Shown: piece by piece, positions 58,273 through 64,000 of the stretch
Position numbering within the stretch: the stretch's first letter is position 1
How the letters are laid out: each line of letters begins with the position of its first letter
Source of the DNA: an uncultured Fidelibacterota bacterium
GTDB taxonomy: Bacteria > Fidelibacterota > Marinisomatia > Marinisomatales > UBA8229
Assembly (NCBI GenBank): GCA_913054425.1
Contig: CAJXJG010000001.1
Location: 10,191-74,190, forward strand
Direction of reading: 5' to 3'
DNA: 64,000 bases
Notes under the pieces: generated by a model
What the model saw: the letters and a program-made list of their open reading frames with translations, nothing else
What the model was told of the DNA's origin: nothing
Database searches by the model: none
Position numbers and translations under genes: made by a program

Positions 58273-59132
58273 CGGAGAAAAATAAAATTTATAAAGGGAT
58301 ATTAACCCAAATGGGAAAAAAAACTTTTTTGCAGGGAAAGCGCGAGGATATTTATTTCGAAAATGAAAAGATATGGAGCGGGTATCTGGATCACTGGAAA
58401 GGTCAATCAGTTTACGGACGGCTTCTTCCACAACGGGATTATGAGGACAACCTTCCAATTGTTATCATGTGGCCGAATGTCCCCGAGACCGAGACACCCT
58501 TTGTAGAGCTTTATTATAATGAACGATTGGTAAAGTACTGGTATTCCAGCTTAGGGCATAATGCTATTAATGTAAATGGACAAATTTTCAATTATTCTCA
58601 TTTATTGAATGAGAATGAAATTATGTCTGCAGAGGAATATTTTTTTCGTCCTGCGATAGGTGAGTTTGCCCCTTCTCCAAATAACGACGCATTTGAGGTG
58701 TTGGACAATGGGCAGGTTTATTACGATAAATTTGGACGAAATTTTATGAGGACTATTCACGTGGTACGGGTTGAGGGTATTGATACCGATCACCTTTCAC
58801 AAGTATATTGTCGAGAGTTGGATCTCATTCGTTCTGCAAAATCAAATCCGAAGAAACCGGAAAAATATCGTGGTTTTAATATGTTTACCCGGAGTTGCAG
58901 CACAATTATAAGGGACGGTTTAAATGAAATTGGGTTAACAAAGATTAAAGGGGTTTTCCCTTTTGACCTTTTTGTAAGTGCTGCACACCATTTTTTAAAA
59001 ACAGAAGGATTAAATACAAGCATTTATAAAAAACATCAACTACGGGTTCCGGAAGCTCCCCCTAGCGCCATGACACCCCTGTTAAACCTTCGGAACCGAT
59101 TTAGACAGAAACAGTTGCATTACGAGAATTGA
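58269..59132 (+). CDS. Probable permuted papain-like (NlpC/DUF4105-like) hydrolase
   Basis: I do not recognise a named family. The 287-residue product has an N-terminal region of about 95 residues with two tandem strand-rich parts (GILTQMGKKTFL and WPNVPETETPFVELYY). It is followed by a candidate hydrolase: histidine 97 in LGHNAINVNG, a strand VVRVEGI, and cysteine 210 in FTRSCSTIIRDGL. Histidine before cysteine, with NG after H and a C-[ST]-x-x-x-R-[DE]-x-L helix, is the layout of circularly permuted NlpC/P60-like enzymes (YiiX, LRAT-like, DUF4105). No signal peptide is evident. It is coupled to recO by a four-base overlap and is one base from rhomboid. Confidence 0.55.
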   Translation: MTEKNKIYKGILTQMGKKTFLQGKREDIYFENEKIWSGYLDHWKGQSVYGRLLPQRDYEDNLPIVIMWPNVPETETPFVELYYNERLVKYWYSSLGHNAINVNGQIFNYSHLLNENEIMSAEEYFFRPAIGEFAPSPNNDAFEVLDNGQVYYDKFGRNFMRTIHVVRVEGIDTDHLSQVYCRELDLIRSAKSNPKKPEKYRGFNMFTRSCSTIIRDGLNEIGLTKIKGVFPFDLFVSAAHHFLKTEGLNTSIYKKHQLRVPEAPPSAMTPLLNLRNRFRQKQLHYEN

Positions 59133-59133
59133 T

Positions 59134-59961
59134 ATGCGATATCAACTACAATCACAACACGGGCAATTTTCATGGAAACCCCGGTACTTTACCGATGTAA
59201 TCAAGGTTATTATTGGAATAAATTTACTTCTGTTTGTTTTTAAGATTATAGCACAAGACCAAGTGGACCTTGCAGGGATTTTTGGTTTGTCTCCAGCCAC
59301 AATTTGGCCCATGATTTGGCAACCATTTACGTACATATTTATTCACGGAGGATTTTGGCACGTTGCCATAAATATGTTAGTGCTATGGATGTTTGGATCA
59401 GAAATGGAAATGATTTGGGGTAAACAGGAGTTTTTAAAATATTATTTCATTACAGGAATTGGTTCCGGAATAGTCTGGCTTTTATTAAATATATCATCTG
59501 AAAATTATATGGTTCTTATTGGCGCCAGCGGTGCTGTGTACGGAATTCTTATGGCCTACGGCCTCATGTTTCCAAACCGAACTGTATATCTCTATTTTCT
59601 AATTCCTATAAAAGTAAAATGGTTTGTACTCTTTGTTGGTGCTCTTGCATTCTTTTCATCCATGGAAGCAGGATCAAACATCAGCCACTTAACGCATCTC
59701 TCTGGTATGATTATTGGGTATATATATCTGAAGTCCAACAGGCACTGGCAGGGTTTGTCTTTTATATTTCGAAAGAGCATAGCTGACGTTGGATATTGGA
59801 TAGATGAAAAAAAACAGGCAAAACGATGGAAATTTCAATGTGAAGTAGATCGTATCTTGGACCGTATTAATAAAATTGGATATGAAAATCTGTCAGAAGA
59901 CGAGAAAAATCTTCTTTACAAAGCAAGTAAGGAACGGTATAAAGGCCGTCAAAAAGATTAG
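59134..59961 (+). CDS. Rhomboid family intramembrane serine protease
   Basis: The 275-residue protein has a six-helix rhomboid core. The L1-loop motif is WMFGSEMEMIWG. The catalytic serine 132 is in GASGAVYG, and the catalytic histidine 188 is in HLTHLSGMIIG. The pair is intact, so activity is likely. A cytoplasmic C-terminal tail of about 70 residues is highly charged and ends in a helical segment (YENLSEDEKNLLYKASKERY) also seen in other bacterial rhomboids of this type. The substrate is unknown. Confidence 0.92.
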   Translation: MRYQLQSQHGQFSWKPRYFTDVIKVIIGINLLLFVFKIIAQDQVDLAGIFGLSPATIWPMIWQPFTYIFIHGGFWHVAINMLVLWMFGSEMEMIWGKQEFLKYYFITGIGSGIVWLLLNISSENYMVLIGASGAVYGILMAYGLMFPNRTVYLYFLIPIKVKWFVLFVGALAFFSSMEAGSNISHLTHLSGMIIGYIYLKSNRHWQGLSFIFRKSIADVGYWIDEKKQAKRWKFQCEVDRILDRINKIGYENLSEDEKNLLYKASKERYKGRQKD

Positions 59962-60009
59962 TTTTAATGAATAATATTATAAACCTAATTCGTTATTGAA
60001 ATTATCTAG

Positions 60010-61092
60010 ATGTTTTTAGAAGACGATAAAATATTTATGGCGAGAGCACTAAAGCTAGCGGTGCGGGGCAGGGGTCATGTGTCTCCAAATCCTTTGGTTG
60101 GATGTGTCTTGGTAAAAAATGGCAGTATCATCGGCGAGGGATACCATGAGAATTTCGGTGGATCTCATGCGGAGATTACGGCCTTTCGTAATTCAAGTAA
60201 AGACCCTAAAGATTCTACTGCATATATCACACTAGAGCCATGCTGTGTAGCCGGTAAAACGCCCCCCTGCACTAAAGCGTTGATGGAAAGAGGCGTCCGG
60301 GAGGTATACATTGCTATGCTGGATCCCAATCCCCTGGTGAATGGAAGGGGAGCAGGCGAGCTGAAAAGGGCAGGGATTATAGTGCATACGGGTATCTTAC
60401 AGGAAGAAGCAGAAGACCAAAACAAAGCATTTTCTAAATGGATTACCACAGGAAGGCCCTGGGTGTCTGCAAAGGTTGCACAATCTGCTAATGGATATAT
60501 GGGAATTGATTCACAAACGTCCATCTGGCTCACAGGGGAGGCATCCAAAAAACATGTTCATCAATTACGTACACAGGTGGATGCTATCATGGTGGGCCGG
60601 AATACGGCCCTGGTTGACAATCCAAAGCTGACGGTAAGAAAAGCGGTGGGACGTAATCCCAAACGAATTGTTACTGATACTCATTGCACCTTACCGCTGA
60701 CATTGCATTTATTTCAAGACGGGGAAGCAGAGACTATTATTCTCTGTTCTGAACAGAAATTCAAACAGAATCAGACAGCATTTTATAAATATATACCCAT
60801 CAAGGAGGAAAACGGTTATTTATCCCCAGAACATATTTTGCAGGTACTGGGAGAAGAAGGTATCACCTCTCTGCTTATTGAGGGAGGTTATGAACTGCTA
60901 AGTTCTTTTAAACGGGCGGATATGATTGATGAGGTTTATGTTTATACCACACCGGAAACTTTAGAAAATGCAGAATTAAAGAATCCTATTCAGATATCTT
61001 CGTACTGGGAAATCAGGAAGGAACAGGCCCTGGGTTCTGATCATTTGATTGTGGCAGAAAAAAGAAAAGTAGAATGTTTACAGGAATTATAG
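60010..61092 (+). CDS. ribD: RibD, bifunctional riboflavin deaminase/reductase
   Basis: RibD deaminates and reduces the pyrimidine intermediate of riboflavin. The deaminase domain has zinc ligands in SHAEITAF (histidine 53) and the block LEPCCVAGKTPPC (cysteines 78 and 87). The usual PCSH is PCCV here, a small change next to the ligand. The reductase domain has PWVSAKVAQSANGYMG, VDAIMVGRNTALVDNP and LLIEGG. At 360 residues it is complete. No FMN riboswitch fits in the 48-base gap upstream. It is first in the rib operon and overlaps ribE by 19 bases. Confidence 0.95.
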   Translation: MFLEDDKIFMARALKLAVRGRGHVSPNPLVGCVLVKNGSIIGEGYHENFGGSHAEITAFRNSSKDPKDSTAYITLEPCCVAGKTPPCTKALMERGVREVYIAMLDPNPLVNGRGAGELKRAGIIVHTGILQEEAEDQNKAFSKWITTGRPWVSAKVAQSANGYMGIDSQTSIWLTGEASKKHVHQLRTQVDAIMVGRNTALVDNPKLTVRKAVGRNPKRIVTDTHCTLPLTLHLFQDGEAETIILCSEQKFKQNQTAFYKYIPIKEENGYLSPEHILQVLGEEGITSLLIEGGYELLSSFKRADMIDEVYVYTTPETLENAELKNPIQISSYWEIRKEQALGSDHLIVAEKRKVECLQEL

Positions 61093-61661
61093 AAGAACTG
61101 GGAACATTGAGGGAGGAAAACACTACCTCAACGGGTAAACAGTTTATGATAAGCGCCCGGAAAGTACTTGATGATTTAACGAGAGGTGAAAGCATCTCCG
61201 TCAATGGTGTTTGCTTGACTGTTGTTCATTGTGATAAAAAAAGTCTCTGTCTGGATTTGGTTCATGAGACCCTAGACAAGTCGAATCTTGGTGGATTAAA
61301 GATAGGCGCCCAGATGAATTTAGAGCGGGCTCTGAAATTATCTACCAGGTTAGGCGGACATATCCTCCAGGGGCATGTTGAAACTGTCGGTGTTATCCTT
61401 GAAAAGGAAAAAGACGGTGAGGGTGCCATTATTACAGTTAGGCTTGATAAAAAATGGATGAAGTATTGTGTTCCAAAAGGATCCATTGCATTGGATGGGA
61501 TTTCTCTTACGATCGCATCCGCATCAGAAAATATTATCAAGGTGGCGCTTATTCCCCATACATTGGAACAGACCACTCTGGGAATTAAAGACAAATCCGC
61601 TACACTGAACATAGAAACAGACATCATAGGTAAATATATAGAAAGCTTATTGCATCGATAG
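61074..61661 (+). CDS. ribE: RibE, riboflavin synthase alpha chain
   Basis: The 195-residue protein has two tandem lumazine-binding barrels. The first has [12 protein letters not shown] at the N-terminus and [11 protein letters not shown]; the second has [12 protein letters not shown] and [13 protein letters not shown]. It dismutates two lumazines to riboflavin. It starts within the end of ribD and is followed by ribBA after four bases, so all four genes are tightly packed. Confidence 0.95.
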   Translation: MFTGIIEELGTLREENTTSTGKQFMISARKVLDDLTRGESISVNGVCLTVVHCDKKSLCLDLVHETLDKSNLGGLKIGAQMNLERALKLSTRLGGHILQGHVETVGVILEKEKDGEGAIITVRLDKKWMKYCVPKGSIALDGISLTIASASENIIKVALIPHTLEQTTLGIKDKSATLNIETDIIGKYIESLLHR

Positions 61662-61665
61662 TAAA

Positions 61666-62892
61666 GTGTCCAATTTAAAAAAAACAATAAAGACTATTGA
61701 AGAATTCCGAGCTGGGAAGATGGTTATTGTCTCTGATGATAAGGACAGGGAAAACGAGGGAGATTTTTTTATAGCTGCTGAAAAGGCAACACCTGCAGAT
61801 ATTAATTTTATGATGAAATATGGGAGAGGTCTTATTTGTATGCCAATTGATAATACAATAGCAGACAGGCTTCACTTAAGCCCAATGGTACCTACGAATA
61901 CTTCCCTGCACGAGACTAAATTTACAGTTAGCGTGGACGCGATTTCTAATGTAACAACGGGGATTTCTGCCAAAGACAGGTGGCAGACAGTTCAGGTTAT
62001 TCTCGATGAAAATTCTAAACCAAAAGATCTTGCGAGGCCTGGACATCTTTTTCCTCTTGTAGGAGAGAAGGGTGGTGTTTTAAGGAGAGCTGGCCATACC
62101 GAAGCCTGCTTGGACCTTACCCGCATGGCCGGCTTGTCCCCTGCGGCGCTCCTGGTAGAAATTATTGATGAAGATGGTTCAATGGCTAAGCCTAAAAGGC
62201 TGAGAGAAATTGCAAAAGAGCATGGTTTATCTTTAATAAGCATCGCAGATTTGATAAAATACAGAAGAAGTTATGATAAGCTTGTAAAAGAAATTGTGAC
62301 TGTTCCCCTTCCAAGTAAATTTGGTGATTTTAAAATTAGGTTGTTTGAAGATACGATTTATGGTGATCATCACATTGCATTAATAAAAGGGGATATCCAT
62401 ATTGATGATGAGGTTTTAGTTCGGGTGCATTCGCAATGTATTACAGGTGATATTTTTGCTTCAAAACGATGTGATTGTGGTGAGCAGCTGGAAATTTCTT
62501 TAAAAAAAATTGAGGAGTCGAAAAAGGGTGTTTTTATCTATCTAAGACAAGAAGGCAGGGGTATTGGTTTAAAAAACAAACTTTTTGCTTATCAATTGCA
62601 GGATGAAGGGCTGGATACAGTTGAAGCAAATCATAAGTTGGGTTTCCCGACAGATTTAAGAGAATATGGCATTGGTGCACAAATTTTAAGAGAATGTAAT
62701 GTGAGGCGAATGAGATTGCTCACAAATAACCCTAAAAAACTGGTAGGGCTTGAGGGATATAATTTAGCAATTATAGGAAGAGAACCAATCGAGACAACCC
62801 CCACAGCCGAGAACAAAAAATATTTACTTACAAAAAAACATAAACTTGGTCATTTTATTAGCAATGAAAATATTGAAAACAGGGAAAAATAA
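61666..62892 (+). CDS. ribBA: RibBA, DHBP synthase/GTP cyclohydrolase II
   Basis: The 408-residue fusion makes both starting compounds of riboflavin. The DHBP synthase half has [12 protein letters not shown] near residue 24 and [14 protein letters not shown]. The GTP cyclohydrolase II half has zinc cysteines 258, 269 and 271 in [18 protein letters not shown], followed by [11 protein letters not shown]. Both halves keep their signature residues. The start is GTG at 61666. The end overlaps ribH by 29 bases. Confidence 0.95.
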   Translation: MSNLKKTIKTIEEFRAGKMVIVSDDKDRENEGDFFIAAEKATPADINFMMKYGRGLICMPIDNTIADRLHLSPMVPTNTSLHETKFTVSVDAISNVTTGISAKDRWQTVQVILDENSKPKDLARPGHLFPLVGEKGGVLRRAGHTEACLDLTRMAGLSPAALLVEIIDEDGSMAKPKRLREIAKEHGLSLISIADLIKYRRSYDKLVKEIVTVPLPSKFGDFKIRLFEDTIYGDHHIALIKGDIHIDDEVLVRVHSQCITGDIFASKRCDCGEQLEISLKKIEESKKGVFIYLRQEGRGIGLKNKLFAYQLQDEGLDTVEANHKLGFPTDLREYGIGAQILRECNVRRMRLLTNNPKKLVGLEGYNLAIIGREPIETTPTAENKKYLLTKKHKLGHFISNENIENREK

Positions 62893-63322
62893 ACTTGCGA
62901 TAATTGTAAGTGACTTCAATAAAAAAGTTACTCAGGAACTCCTAAAGGGAACGTTGGAGGAATTAGAACGGCATTCTATCTATAAAAAAGATATAATGGT
63001 AGTAAGGGTACCGGGTGCATTAGAGATCCCGGGAACACTCAACATGATAATTAAATATAATGCCCCGGAAGTAATTATTGCTTTGGGCTCTGTAATTAAA
63101 GGGGAGACCGCTCATTTTGAAATGGTTGCTGAAAACTCATCTCGTTTGATTTCACAATTATCCATTCAACATGAAATTCCTATTATTAATGGTGTGTTAA
63201 CCACCTATGATATATCTCAGGCAATTGAGAGGGCTGGTACACAAAAAAAGAATAAAGGCGCAGAATTTGCACGTGCCGCAATCCAGATGCTTAACATGTA
63301 TAGTGGTATCAAACGCCCGTAA
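62864..63322 (+). CDS. ribH: RibH, lumazine synthase
   Basis: The product begins [19 protein letters not shown] (152 residues). I prefer the ATG at 62864 because an upstream start at 62846 would only add six residues and more overlap with ribBA. The family motifs are VPGALEIPGTL and ALGSVIKGETAHFEMVAE, which contain the phosphate- and pyrimidine-binding residues. It makes lumazine from the products of RibBA and RibD, and it completes the operon. Confidence 0.94.
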   Translation: MKILKTGKNKLAIIVSDFNKKVTQELLKGTLEELERHSIYKKDIMVVRVPGALEIPGTLNMIIKYNAPEVIIALGSVIKGETAHFEMVAENSSRLISQLSIQHEIPIINGVLTTYDISQAIERAGTQKKNKGAEFARAAIQMLNMYSGIKRP

Positions 63323-63349
63323 CAGGTACGAGGAACCTATTGACCTTTT

Positions 63350-63856
63350 TTATGAATTAAGTTTTAATGCTTTGTAAAGTCCCTGGAGAGCTAGATCGGG
63401 GACAATAACATCTAATAAGTTAGTATCTTCAAATAGGCCCGAAAATCCGCCCGTTCCAACAGCGAAAGGAATATCCCCCCGGAACACTTCTTTGGCAATT
63501 CGATCTTTTAATTCATTTATAATTCCTATGTGTCCAAAATAAAGTCCGGATTGAATGCTTTCAGTGGTTGTTTTTCCCACCACATGATCACAGACTTTAA
63601 TTTCAACGGACTTTAGTTTGGCCGTTTTCTGTTGGAGGGTTTCCATAGATATTCGCAATCCAGGTAGAATGATTCCCCCAAGATATTCTTTCTTTTTTGA
63701 AACAACACAAAAGGTGGTAGCTGTTCCAAAGTCTATTATAATGAAATTTTTATCCGGGAATAATTCTATTCCTGCGATGGCATTTGCTATTCGGTCGCTG
63801 TTAAAACTTCTCTTAATCAGTTCCCTGTGGCAAAGATTACTACAATTTTTATTACT
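63350..63856 (-). pseudogene. coaX: CoaX-type (type III) pantothenate kinase, N-terminal part missing
   Basis: On the minus strand a frame open from 63856 to the stop at 63350 encodes the C-terminal two thirds of CoaX: SDRIANAIAG, IIIDFGTATTFCVVS, EYLGGIILPGLRISMETL, TTESIQSGLYFG and AVGTGGFSGLF. The expected N-terminal ATP-binding part (DxGNT motif, about 90-100 residues) is absent. An in-frame TAA sits at 63857-63859, and no ATG precedes DRIANA in this frame; the first TTG is at 63658, inside the conserved core. Nearby text in another frame (FSGKVIKIVVI) might be remnant coaX with a frameshift. It may be a real pseudogene or an assembly error near the window edge. It faces ribH tail to tail. 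Confidence 0.7.
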
Positions 63857-63875
63857 TTACCAGAAAATTAATGTT

Positions 63876-64000
63876 TTAGAGCATATTTAAGGTACTAAGA
63901 TTTTCAATTGGAAGAATGCATTGATATGCATTATTGGTAGGTGAATTTACATATGTTGATACGGGATACAATTCCAGGGGCTTCTCGTAAGGCTTAAGAC
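63876..64000 (-). CDS. C-terminal fragment of an unidentified protein, weak
   Basis: On the minus strand a frame open from the window edge ends at a TAA (63876-63878) and gives 40 residues containing YPVSTYVNSPTNNAYQ. I recognise no family. It lies directly upstream of the disrupted coaX. It could be the end of a neighbouring gene such as one that normally precedes coaX, a further damaged piece of coaX, or a chance frame. Confidence 0.25.
   Translation of the reverse strand, partial: LKPYEKPLELYPVSTYVNSPTNNAYQCILPIENLSTLNML

Noticed and set aside
58757..58772. CACGTG core resembling parS
   Set aside because: Only the central hexamer and a few flanking bases match and the palindrome is broken on one side. 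The CACGTG near 53.97 kb is likewise only a core match.
59962..60009. Possible FMN riboswitch upstream of ribD
   Set aside because: The gap is only 48 bases, too short for an RFN element, and no conserved RFN segments are visible.
63323..63349. Terminator between ribH and coaX
   Set aside because: A T run follows AGGT/ACCT, but the stem is only four bases; too weak to report as a feature.

Overview
The window is a gene-dense bacterial chromosome segment of roughly 40% GC by eye. It carries about 50 protein genes, with no tRNA, rRNA, CRISPR array, insertion sequence or prophage that I could recognise. The envelope proteins (OMP_b-brl_3-type TonB receptor, DUF4953/5117-type metalloprotease, SurA-like chaperones, lipoproteins), the archaeal/eukaryote-type ProS, the class II PurE and the lack of recF fit an uncultivated marine Gram-negative lineage of the FCB group, for example a Marinimicrobia/SAR406-like organism. 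That placement is inference; no rRNA is present to test it.

Region 1 (1-26.8 kb, all plus strand) looks origin-proximal. It begins with the end of mnmE and with mnmG, whose GTG start lies inside a 14-bp perfect palindrome that matches ParB parS. mfd, a chaperone/isomerase pair and a 277-bp AT-rich gap with palindromes and DnaA-box-like sites follow. Next is a tightly coupled dnaN-DUF721-gyrB-gyrA-yggS-(PNP-like) operon. The pyruvate dehydrogenase genes aceE-aceF-lpd come after it, then a secreted zinc metalloprotease, a DHFR-fold protein, a penicillin-acylase-type Ntn hydrolase and a glycerophosphodiesterase.

Region 2 (26.8-41.5 kb, minus strand) holds the whole de novo AMP route in the order purA-purL-purM-purQS-purC-purE-(secreted NTF2-like)-purB-purF-(small glycine-zipper ORF)-purD-purN-purH. 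PurS is fused to PurQ, and PurE is the class II type that needs no PurK. Nearly every open gap between these genes holds a palindromic element built from roughly 8-bp CACAGAG- or AACAC-type units. I did not see these elements elsewhere in the window.

Region 3 (41.5-55.8 kb) has a TonB-type receptor divergent from a copper P-type ATPase. A minus-strand run follows: FetB-like permease, M23 peptidase, degenerate type II dehydroquinase-like protein, small membrane protein, DUF3108, GT2 glycosyltransferase, MgtE, CPBP protease, SpoU methyltransferase and a YtcJ-type amidohydrolase.

Region 4 (56-63.3 kb, plus strand) has proS, recO, a probable permuted papain-like hydrolase, a rhomboid protease and a complete riboflavin operon ribD-ribE-ribBA-ribH. 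At the right edge, on the minus strand, lies a coaX whose amino-terminal part is missing or disrupted.

The most distinctive observations are the parS-like site at the mnmG start, the repeat family confined to the purine cluster (which supplies candidate start codons and one signal peptide), the PurQ-PurS fusion, the dehydroquinase-like protein without its catalytic histidine, and the broken coaX.
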